Origin: Meiothermus sp. Pnk-1
GTDB taxonomy: Bacteria; Deinococcota; Deinococci; Deinococcales; Thermaceae
Length of the DNA stretch: 64,000 nt
NCBI RefSeq assembly: GCF_003226535.1
Contig: NZ_QKOB01000002.1
Span: forward strand, 248,001 to 312,000
Reading direction: 5' to 3'
Positions 15,920-23,591 of this stretch are shown here, piece by piece. Both the position numbers and the translations under genes were made by a program. How positions within the stretch are numbered: position 1 is the first letter of the stretch; every line of letters starts with the position of its first letter. The notes under the pieces are model-generated. The model had not been told where the DNA came from. It made no database searches and was given only the letters and a program-made list of their open reading frames with translations.

Positions 15920-16742
15920 ATGGTACCCGACAAGCTTCTCCTCACCACGCCGAACCCGATCGAGGAGCGCCTCGAGGCCCTCCGCGAACTCTTCCCTGAG
16001 GCCTTCAAGGAGGGGAGGCTCGACCTCGAGACCTTCAAGTTCCTGTTAGGCGAGAAGGTGGAAACGGGGCGGGAGCGGTATGGGTTGTCATGGGCTGGGA
16101 AGGCCGAGGCCATCCGTGCGGTGCAAATCCCGAGCGGTGGGACCCTGCGACCCCGACGGGATCAATCGGTGGATTTCGACACTACCGAGAACGTGATCAT
16201 CGAGGGGGACAACCTCGAGGTGCTCAAGCTGCTGCAACAGGCCTACCACGGCAAGGTCAAGCTGATCTACATTGACCCGCCGTACAATACGGGCAACGAC
16301 TTCGTGTACCCTGACGACTTCCGGGAAGGAGTCAGGCAGTATCTCCGCTTCACCGGCCAGCTATCCGAGGATGGGGTACGCCTGACCACCGCCACCGAGC
16401 AGGGGGGGCGGGTGCACAGCAGGTGGCTCTCCATGATGTACCCCCGGCTGCAACTCGCCCGAAGCCTCCTGCGGGACGACGGGGTGATTTTCGTCAGCAT
16501 TGATGACCACGAGCTGCACAACCTCCGGGCGATCATGGACGAGATTTTCGGGGAGGAGAACTTCCTCGCCACCGTTCTTTGGCAGAAAAAGTATGCCCCC
16601 TCGAATGACACCACCGATTTTTCCTACACCCATGAATACCTGCTCTCCTATGTGAAGTCTCGTCGGTTCAACGAGCAGGGGAAGGCTGTGGCGACGCTCA
16701 AACGAATGGGGCGCACTGAGGAGCAGAACCGGCTTTATAAAA
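15920..16742 (+). pseudogene. mod: Truncated type III DNA methyltransferase (Mod)
   Basis: The first about 274 residues are a normal Mod N-terminus. They include NVIIEGDNLEVLKLLQQAY, the catalytic motif IDPPYNTGND and the helix SLLRDDGVIFVSIDDHE. Homology reaches GRTEEQNRLYK, where other Mod proteins continue with NPDNDPRG; here the frame instead runs 19 codons into unrelated phage DNA to a stop at 16801. The target-recognition half and the partner res gene are gone, so this is a remnant that cannot give a working type III system. The break at about 16740 coincides with the broken end of the minus-strand phage gene at 16698-18353. Confidence 0.85.
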
Positions 16743-18353
16743 CCCGTTGTACTCAGCGGCTAGCTCCCGCATGGCTCCCTTCAGGCCCTGCACGTCCTTA
16801 GCCCCCCGCAACGCTTCGCCGAGGCGATGGAGACCGAGAGCAAAGGCCCGTCGGGCCTGTGGGGTGTCGGCGGGGCTGGACTCCACCCGGCTCAGGATCT
16901 TCGTAGCCATGAACCCCACCCCCGCTGAGGAATTGGCCCGCAACTCGGCGGCGAACTCGAGCGGCTTTCCCACGAGGTTGTCCCGGGTTAGCAATCGCCG
17001 CGCGATGGCGGGATCCTGTTCTAGGGTCTCGAGGTCGGTTAGGCTGAGGCGGAATCCCTCTTCCTTGGCCCGGGCCTGCAGGGCGGCCAGGTCCTTGCGG
17101 GCCCCACCGATCTTTTCCCCCACGTCCCGATACTCCCCACCGTTGGCCGGGGGAGCGGGCTCGGGAGCGGGTGGGGTAGCCGGGGCCGGGGGCGCGAACA
17201 TCCCGGCATCGGCCAGCGCTTGGTGATCCTTGGGAAAATCTTTAGCCAGCACCGGCTCGAGCTTGCCGACCAGCAGCTTGGGATTCTCCAGCAGGCGCTC
17301 GGCTTTGCCCAGCGCATCCTTGCGGGGGAGCGCGGCGCTGACCGTTAGCTCCTGGCCTGAGGGGAACACACACACCACCCGCCAGGCCAGATCGGAAGCC
17401 TTGGGGGGGGATTTCTTGCCGTTCTCAAACTTTGGCTCCCCCTCCACCCGCAGCTTTATCGCGGGGCTGAAGGAATCCGGGGCCCCAGAAGGGTAAACCG
17501 ATCCCACCTCAATTCTTTTGCGGTGGTTGTAGGTAACCTCCCGTCCGTCCTTCAGCACGATAAACCCGTCCTGGCGGGTAGCCCCCAGCCGTTCCCAGGG
17601 GCTTTCCGCCGGGCCAGGGCTCGGTGCAGCGGCCTGCTGCACAAACTCGTCCAGACTGAGCGGGCTTTGGTCGGCCATTACCCGCTGGCGGTTGTTCTCC
17701 TCGTAGGCTGCCAGGGCGGCTTCCTGGTCGCCCCCGAAGCGCTTATCCACGAAATCCCGCCAGCGCTTATCGGCCTGCGCCTCAGCCTGCCGCTGGCGTT
17801 CCGCCTCGATGGCGGGATCAGGCCCCTCATCGCGCTTGGGGCGGGAAACCCCTACCTGCCCGGCGAGATCGTCCAGGGTCAATCCGGCGATAGCCACGGC
17901 CTGGCCGCGGTCGATCAGGTATAGCTGGCCGTTGCGGAAGGCCAATTGCTCGGGCCGGTCGAGCGGCCAGTAGCGCAGGTGGGTGCGCACCCCCAACTTC
18001 TTACCGGCCTCCAGGGCCCGCTGCGCCGCTTGGAAAACCTGCTGGCGGTAAGCGGCTTCGGGGTCGAGCGGGGCCTCCTCATCCACCCGCTCCCAGCGGT
18101 GATTCTCGTTGAGGCGGTAGGTCACCCCGAATACCGTTTTGGTATCGCCCACCCGTAGCCGCCCGCTCTCGATCAGCCGCGCCTCCTCGGGGGAAAGCTC
18201 GCGGGTATCCGGCCCCTGGCCGTAGGGAATGGCCTGATCGGCGGGGATCACGCGCTTGTCCCCGCTAGCGGTGGTGACCTCGTAAGCCGGGGCCCCGCCC
18301 AGGGTTCCCTGGCCGGTGATGGTGCCGGCCACCCCCGCCGTGTCGCTATACAC
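16698..18353 (-). CDS. Phage polyvalent protein, C-terminally truncated
   Basis: This 551-residue protein starts at GTG 18353 with GGGGAG upstream. It has an N-terminal strand-rich region, a charged helical middle (residues 190-260), and a segment with KIRL-type strands (GFIVLKDGREVTYNHRKRIEVG). Near residue 413 comes DVGEKIGGARKDLAALQARA, a signature repeated in large polyvalent proteins of phages and conjugative plasmids, normally followed by long toxin, nuclease or modifying domains. Here the phage sequence ends at about FYK, and the last codons (AGSAPQCAPFV) are read backwards through the broken mod gene. The C-terminal portion is therefore missing. It was probably an injected multi-domain head protein. 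Confidence 0.7.
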   Translation of the reverse strand: MYSDTAGVAGTITGQGTLGGAPAYEVTTASGDKRVIPADQAIPYGQGPDTRELSPEEARLIESGRLRVGDTKTVFGVTYRLNENHRWERVDEEAPLDPEAAYRQQVFQAAQRALEAGKKLGVRTHLRYWPLDRPEQLAFRNGQLYLIDRGQAVAIAGLTLDDLAGQVGVSRPKRDEGPDPAIEAERQRQAEAQADKRWRDFVDKRFGGDQEAALAAYEENNRQRVMADQSPLSLDEFVQQAAAPSPGPAESPWERLGATRQDGFIVLKDGREVTYNHRKRIEVGSVYPSGAPDSFSPAIKLRVEGEPKFENGKKSPPKASDLAWRVVCVFPSGQELTVSAALPRKDALGKAERLLENPKLLVGKLEPVLAKDFPKDHQALADAGMFAPPAPATPPAPEPAPPANGGEYRDVGEKIGGARKDLAALQARAKEEGFRLSLTDLETLEQDPAIARRLLTRDNLVGKPLEFAAELRANSSAGVGFMATKILSRVESSPADTPQARRAFALGLHRLGEALRGAKDVQGLKGAMRELAAEYNGFYKAGSAPQCAPFV

Positions 18354-18372
18354 CTTGCTCCCCAGGGGAAGA

Positions 18373-20325
18373 TCAGGGGGGCTGGGGGGGGGTGTCGGCC
18401 TCAGGGGCGGCGCCTCCTTGCTGGGTCAAGCCGCTTTGCTCAGCCCAATCCACAAAGGTGGGGGCATTTTCGTTAGCGGCATGGAAGGGGCCGGTAGCGA
18501 GCTTAAACCACTCGCTTTTGGGCAGGGTTACGCTCAGGCCACTGGAGTTGCGCACGGTGATGAGCGTGTCCGAGGGAAAGCGGTTGATCCCGGCATCGCC
18601 GATTGCTGAGACGGCGTTTTTGCGGCGCAGCTTCTCCCCGTTGGGGTAGACCACGAATAACCCCTCGTCGGAAGGCATCTCGTAGCGGCCTGTAGACGGG
18701 TTGTAGCGCAGGCGCTCGAGTTCGTCGGGATGCACCACCGCCCCGTTGGGCAGGGTGACATAGTAGCGTAGGGGCTTGCCGGTGGCATCGGAGGGAATGA
18801 AGTGCTCGGGGGAGTAGGGATACCCCCAGATCTCCTCACCTCGGCTGGTGAACCCCTTGTGCTCCTTTTTCAGCCCCACGTCCCGGTACCGGTCGCCAAT
18901 TTTGAGTTTTCCCTGCCGCAAGAGTTTGCGAGCCTCCTCCAGGTGTTCCGGCTGCACCTTCGGGCGGGGGGCGGGCGGTTGCCCTTGCTCTGCTTTGGGC
19001 TCCGGGGGCTCCTCACCGGGCAACCCGGCCAGAATCTCCTGGGCCGCCTGCCGGGCGGCGTTGGTCAATTGGCGCTGCCACGCGCCGTTAGAAGGGCTCC
19101 AGCGGAAGCCCCTGGCCTTGAGCTTGGCGATGACCTCGGGGGCGGGCTTGCCGGGGAAGATCAGGCGCAGGCGGTCTTGCCCGGCATCTTCCACTACCTG
19201 CACCCCTTTGACCGTGCGGGGTTGAGGACCGCCGCTTTGAGACTGCTGCGCGGCCATAGCCTCCTTGGCCCGGGCGGCCTCGGCCAGGGCCCGCACCCGG
19301 CGTATCTCCGCGCTGTTGTTCTTCAACTCGTAGTCGTGAAAGCCGATGCGCCCGGCAAAGTCGGGCGTCAGGCGCTTGTGCATATCCGCAGATGATAGCC
19401 CGTATCGGGCAAACTCGGCCTCGAGTTCGGGGGTAGCTTTGCCGCCCGCCCGGCGGATAGCGGCATTCAGGTTTTTCATCATCTCCTGTAGCCGCTCGAG
19501 GTGGGCCAGCTTGCGCTCATAGCGCTGTACCTCGCTAAGCGGGGGCTCCCCCATCTCCGTAAGCCGCTTGCGCATGGCCTTCTCGGCCCGCTCATCGAAC
19601 TCGGAGAGTTCGTTTAGTTTGCGCATCTCCGCCTCAATGCGCTTTTGGTTGCTTTCAAAGGGAAAGTTGGCGGGTCCGGCGATCATCGGGCTGGCTACCC
19701 GGGACTTAGCCGCAAGATAGTCCAGCACTTTTTCCTTGCGGCGCCGGGCGTGCTCAGTAAGCATCTGCTCCAGGGCGGCTCGCTGCTCCTCGGTCTTGGC
19801 TAGCGGTGCCAGGCGATCAATCAAGCCACTGAAGTGGTCTACCCACTCCCGCTGGTGCAGGTGGGCGCGATGTTCGGGGGACCAGCTCGTTCCGTTATGC
19901 GCCGCAAGGGCGGCATCGTAGGGGATATCTGAGCCCTGAACGGAAAAGTTGCCAAATTGTACCCGGGCGGCCTCGGCCAGGGCCCGCTTCTTTTCCGCAG
20001 ACATGTAGCCCGGCTCCTCTCCCCGTTGCGGCGCGGGGCTGGGGGGGGCTGAGGGGGCCGGGGCGGGCTGGGGCGGCTCAGCCACGGGGGTGGGCTCGAG
20101 GGGTAGCCCCATCTGCTCCCCGCGTACCTCTTTGGCCGGGAGCAAAGCCCGCGCATCCTGCTTTTTGGCCTTGGGGGCGTGTTTTGCCGGGTTGACAAAG
20201 TAGGTTTGTAGGTGGGTTTTGCCCTTTCGGTTCACCACCTTTTGGGTGGGGACCAGATGGGAGAGGGGGTGGTCAAAGATGGTGCCCTGGATGGCCTTTA
20301 GAAACAGCCGTAACCGCATTCTCAT
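18373..20325 (-). CDS. Large polyvalent head-associated phage protein
   Basis: This 650-residue protein starts at ATG 20325. Its N-terminus (QKVVNRKGKTHLQTYFVNP) closely matches that of the metallopeptidase encoded at 20660, suggesting a shared packaging or processing tag. Residues 100-330 are helical and charged. Residues about 380-440 (LRLIFPGKPAPEVIAKLKARGF then RWSPSNGAWQRQLTNAAR) match a conserved module of plasmid and phage polyvalent proteins. The C-terminal part (YRDVGLKKEHKGF, NGAVVHPDELERLRYN, VFAVYP-type strands) is unrecognised. The start is preceded by the TTGACCCC motif. A role as an injected host-takeover protein is inferred from family knowledge and the head-operon position. 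Confidence 0.7.
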   Translation of the reverse strand: MRMRLRLFLKAIQGTIFDHPLSHLVPTQKVVNRKGKTHLQTYFVNPAKHAPKAKKQDARALLPAKEVRGEQMGLPLEPTPVAEPPQPAPAPSAPPSPAPQRGEEPGYMSAEKKRALAEAARVQFGNFSVQGSDIPYDAALAAHNGTSWSPEHRAHLHQREWVDHFSGLIDRLAPLAKTEEQRAALEQMLTEHARRRKEKVLDYLAAKSRVASPMIAGPANFPFESNQKRIEAEMRKLNELSEFDERAEKAMRKRLTEMGEPPLSEVQRYERKLAHLERLQEMMKNLNAAIRRAGGKATPELEAEFARYGLSSADMHKRLTPDFAGRIGFHDYELKNNSAEIRRVRALAEAARAKEAMAAQQSQSGGPQPRTVKGVQVVEDAGQDRLRLIFPGKPAPEVIAKLKARGFRWSPSNGAWQRQLTNAARQAAQEILAGLPGEEPPEPKAEQGQPPAPRPKVQPEHLEEARKLLRQGKLKIGDRYRDVGLKKEHKGFTSRGEEIWGYPYSPEHFIPSDATGKPLRYYVTLPNGAVVHPDELERLRYNPSTGRYEMPSDEGLFVVYPNGEKLRRKNAVSAIGDAGINRFPSDTLITVRNSSGLSVTLPKSEWFKLATGPFHAANENAPTFVDWAEQSGLTQQGGAAPEADTPPQPP

Positions 20326-20384
20326 GAGGGCAGGCTAGGGCTGCCCAGGGGTCAACCCGCCCCCGGCTGCGGGGCGCGCAACGC

Positions 20385-20663
20385 CTAGTAGTCCCCTTTG
20401 GTGGGGGGGATAGGGGGGGTGGCCTCGATTACCTCGAGCCCCAACCCCCTGGCCGCGATGAGGTTGTCCTCAAAGGTTTTCAGGGGTGGGAGCTGGTCGC
20501 TCCACTTGTTTACACCCGGAAACAATTCCTTCCCGCCTGGGTCGGCAATCCCATTGAGCAGGGCTAGCGTGGCCAGGGCTAGCGGGTCATCCCCATCGCT
20601 GATCCAGGTCCCACCGGAAAAGACATACCTATGCCCACCGGGGCCTTTAGCCACAATCCTCAT
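20385..20663 (-). CDS. Small phage protein, unknown
   Basis: 92 residues from the ATG at 20663 (MRIVAKGPGGHRYVFSGGTW), with GGAGGCATC upstream. It overlaps the stop of the metallopeptidase gene by ATGA, indicating coupling. The N-terminal half looks beta-rich and the C-terminal half helical (PLKTFEDNLIAARGLGLEVIE). No family recognised. The tight coupling suggests it works with the metallopeptidase. Confidence 0.65.
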   Translation of the reverse strand: MRIVAKGPGGHRYVFSGGTWISDGDDPLALATLALLNGIADPGGKELFPGVNKWSDQLPPLKTFEDNLIAARGLGLEVIEATPPIPPTKGDY

Positions 20664-21619
20664 GATGCCTCCCCACGCAACAAGCTTATCACCAGATCGA
20701 AATGATCGGGATCTTTGCGCGCAAACGCTACCGGATTTTCGTATAGCGCCTCGATACCCATGGACAGCACCTCTCGTCCCAGGAATTCGTGTATCACGCC
20801 GTTGACCCGGCGGGTGTAAATGCGGCCCACATAAGGGTGAAAAAAGTGGTCGGGATTGGCCTGGTACCCCGGCCAGCTTTCGGTGGTTATCCAGGTCGGG
20901 GAGCTGTCGGCGGTGCGGCGGTGGTACCACTCCAGGATCCGTTCGTTGGCGCCGGGGATCAGGTCGTGCAGGACGTGACCGAGTTCGTGGGCTACGGTGG
21001 AAGGGAAGTCCTCGGGGGTTACGTAAATAGCGCCCTCGCGCTGGTGGGGAGACTCCTCCGGGGTGCGGGGGCGAATGGAAACGCTGAAGTACTCGAGCGC
21101 CTTGGGGCTTACCAGATCGCATACGAACTCAAACCCCTTGAGGGTGCGGTTGCGCTGGTCCTCGGGGAAGGGGGGGATTTCCGTTTCCCCCAGGTTGCGC
21201 TTATCAAAAAAGGGATGCCCCAATACCGGACCGTCCTCCGCCGCCAGAGCGTCCATCAACTGTTCCGAGTAATAAGCTTTTAGCGCTTGCAAGCGGTACT
21301 CTGCCCTCCCCAACTGCTCTATGACTTTGCCAGAGGGATCGGAGTCCACCCTTTGCCTCAAGCCCTCGATCTCCTCGAAGAGGGCAGTAAACTTGTGCTC
21401 AAACGATTTGGCGATTTCATCCAGTTTTTGCCGCGTCCGCCCGCCTGCGGTGGCCGGATAGGTGGGGGGTGGGGGCAGTTTGAACTCCGAGATCCCCAGC
21501 CCGGAAACCAATTTTTCTTCGGGCGGGCGCACGTGATAGGTCTGGACATGGGTCTTGCCTTTCCGGTGGACCACCTTCTTCACCGGAATCAGCGCAGATG
21601 CCTTGATGATCAGTCGCAC
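20660..21619 (-). CDS. Phage head-module HExxH metallopeptidase
   Basis: This 319-residue protein starts at GTG 21619 with GGAGGAGGAACC upstream. The N-terminal tag KKVVHRKGKTHVQTYHVRP is shared with the 650-residue protein downstream. A coiled coil follows (residues 50-120). The catalytic motif is VAHELGHVLHD (about residue 212), with a likely third zinc ligand in REVLSMGIEALYENP near residue 295, followed by DPDHFDLVISLLRG. This combination marks a phage-encoded zinc metallopeptidase of the type found with minor head or polyvalent proteins. It lies directly after portal, where minor head (MuF-like) genes normally sit. It could process packaged proteins or host targets. Confidence 0.75.
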   Translation of the reverse strand: MRLIIKASALIPVKKVVHRKGKTHVQTYHVRPPEEKLVSGLGISEFKLPPPPTYPATAGGRTRQKLDEIAKSFEHKFTALFEEIEGLRQRVDSDPSGKVIEQLGRAEYRLQALKAYYSEQLMDALAAEDGPVLGHPFFDKRNLGETEIPPFPEDQRNRTLKGFEFVCDLVSPKALEYFSVSIRPRTPEESPHQREGAIYVTPEDFPSTVAHELGHVLHDLIPGANERILEWYHRRTADSSPTWITTESWPGYQANPDHFFHPYVGRIYTRRVNGVIHEFLGREVLSMGIEALYENPVAFARKDPDHFDLVISLLRGEAS

Positions 21620-21741
21620 GGTTCCTCCTCCGGGTCGAGATCGGGGTCGGTGTCGGGATGGGGATTTTTCTCCTCTTCCTGGTCTTCCTTTTGCTCGAGG
21701 TGGGGGTTGATCCCGCAGATATAGCCTTTATGATTCACCAT
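21610..21741 (-). CDS. Tiny acidic phage protein
   Basis: 43 residues from the ATG at 21741 (MVNHKGYICGINPHLEQKEDQ), with GGGAGGGAGC immediately upstream. The C-terminal half is very acidic (NPHPDTDPDLDPEEEPCD). It overlaps the portal gene end by 14 bases and the metallopeptidase start by 10 bases, so it is embedded in a translationally coupled chain. It has two Cys. Function unknown; too small for family recognition. Confidence 0.55.
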   Translation of the reverse strand: MVNHKGYICGINPHLEQKEDQEEEKNPHPDTDPDLDPEEEPCD

Positions 21742-23452
21742 GCTCCCTCCCGGTGGGGTTGGATTGCTGAGGCGCGTTTTCGGGCGGTTGCTCCGGCTCG
21801 AGCCCGGCCCGGATGGCCGCGAGGCCCTTGGGTACCTGCCCTTCCTGCTGCGCTTCCTGCTGCGCTTCTTCCGGCGCATCCTGCTCTTTATCCGCCCCAG
21901 CTGCCTGCCCAACCGCCTGTAGGTACACGCTTTGCATGGCCGGATTGATGGGGGCCTCATCGAGGATCTTGAGGCCGGTCGCGGGCAGACCCTGCCGCTC
22001 GCGGGCCTCACGGAAGGTGAGGGTGAGCTTATCCCACTCCTGGGCCTCCTTGGGATCCTTGTCGCCGGTGAAGACGAACTCGGCCTCCTCGTCCACGGCC
22101 TGGACCAAAATGTTCATCACCCCCTGAATGTGCTGCTTGAGGGGTACGTAGCCCTTGTCCATCCCTGAGGTGATCTGGGCCTCCTTGGACCCATCGGAAA
22201 GGGTGGAGCTTTTGGTAGAGAACGACTCAAACCCGATTTCCTCGGGGTTGATGCCGTACAGGGCGCAATGGATGGCTACTAAAAAAGTGATCCACTTGGC
22301 AAACATCATCTCGTTGACTTCAATCCCGGTGCGGGTGAACTGGGCGCCCGACTCCTTGTCTTTGGAAACCATGATGGGCAGGTTCCAGGCGTTGTTCACC
22401 CCGCTGAGGTAGGCCCTGACCTCGGCTTTTAGGTCCTCGAGGTCCTGGTCGGCAAAGTCGCCAAAAATGTTCAGGATGCCGCGCGGGATATGGTTTTCCT
22501 CGTAGGCTTTGGCGTTGTACTCGGTGGCGTTGAGGAAGTTGGTCACGAAGCGCAGCATGAGTTCGGATTCCGCGATGCCGTAACCGAGCCCGTAGGTATC
22601 CGTGCGGGGGTTGCGCACTTCGTAGAGGATCTCCCCGTAGGCGTACCAGTCATACACCACGTCATCGATCACCCGCACCGCCTTTACGTCTTCCAGTTCG
22701 GGCAGCTCGTAATTGGGGTTGGTGGGCTCGTCGAGCTGGTCGAATCCCCCCGGGGGGGCGATGTACACCGTGGCCCCGTCCACATGCACAAAACCGTGTG
22801 GACGGCCTTCGCCGGTGGGGATAACCTCTACTGGCATGGCGTCCATAGCCAGGGTATCCATGGTCACCTTTTTCAGGAAGGTGGCAAAACTGTCGCGCTT
22901 CAGGCGCTCCCGCTCGAGGGGGTTGAACACCGCCCCGCAGTTCATTACAAAGCGCTCGAGCCAGCGTACCCGCTCCCGGTCCGCATCTCCCATCTCGTGG
23001 CCGGGTCGGCCCCGCAAGCGAATGCGAAAGCCGGGCTCGTGGTCAAACCGGGAGGGCTGGGCCAGGCGGGATATCTGCCGCTGACGAGTAAACACGATAG
23101 AGGACAGGATGGGATCGTGGGCGACTAGTTGCCGCAACTGCTGAAACCCGAGGGGGGCCGGACGCCCCCCGGCGGCATTGAGGGGGCGAAAGATCCCATA
23201 AGGGTCGTTCCACCCGCTCTTGGGCTGAGCCCGCATCCGTATCATCTCCAGGCGGGTGATGGCCTTGATGATGTCTACGGCCTCGAGCCGGGGCACCGCG
23301 GGGGCTACCGCCTTGGCGAGGCTTACCGTAGCGTCGTGACGCTCATCGGGTGGGGCTTGGGGGTGCTTAGCCACCGCGGCGGTTTCATGGATCAGCTTTT
23401 CCAGCGGTCTGAGGTCATCCACGCGCTTAATATCGGGGGCAAGAGGGGTCAC
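21728..23452 (-). CDS. Phage portal protein
   Basis: This 574-residue protein has the layout of tailed-phage portals: an N-terminal wing region (HDPILSSIVFTRQRQISRLA), stem strands (AYGEILYEVRNP), a helical clip region (ATEYNAKAYEENHIPRGIL, then SGVNNAWNLPIMVSK) and the typical segment ALYGINPEEIGFESFSTKSSTL. It ends in a Gln/Glu-rich tail. The portal is the dodecameric DNA entry channel of the capsid. The GTG start at 23452 has no ribosome-binding site, and no terminase gene lies upstream. The phage module therefore appears to be cut at its 5' side. Confidence 0.85.
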   Translation of the reverse strand: MTPLAPDIKRVDDLRPLEKLIHETAAVAKHPQAPPDERHDATVSLAKAVAPAVPRLEAVDIIKAITRLEMIRMRAQPKSGWNDPYGIFRPLNAAGGRPAPLGFQQLRQLVAHDPILSSIVFTRQRQISRLAQPSRFDHEPGFRIRLRGRPGHEMGDADRERVRWLERFVMNCGAVFNPLERERLKRDSFATFLKKVTMDTLAMDAMPVEVIPTGEGRPHGFVHVDGATVYIAPPGGFDQLDEPTNPNYELPELEDVKAVRVIDDVVYDWYAYGEILYEVRNPRTDTYGLGYGIAESELMLRFVTNFLNATEYNAKAYEENHIPRGILNIFGDFADQDLEDLKAEVRAYLSGVNNAWNLPIMVSKDKESGAQFTRTGIEVNEMMFAKWITFLVAIHCALYGINPEEIGFESFSTKSSTLSDGSKEAQITSGMDKGYVPLKQHIQGVMNILVQAVDEEAEFVFTGDKDPKEAQEWDKLTLTFREARERQGLPATGLKILDEAPINPAMQSVYLQAVGQAAGADKEQDAPEEAQQEAQQEGQVPKGLAAIRAGLEPEQPPENAPQQSNPTGREHGES

Positions 23453-23591
23453 AACAACCCCGCTATTGCTATTCGATAAGGAGAAAAAGCAAGAAACCCT
23501 CCAGCCAAAAGGTACCCTTCCTTCAGAAGCCTCTGGATAAGGCTTGAGTTTCCAAGAGGAAATACAACAAAACTTAGATTAGGATATCCCC

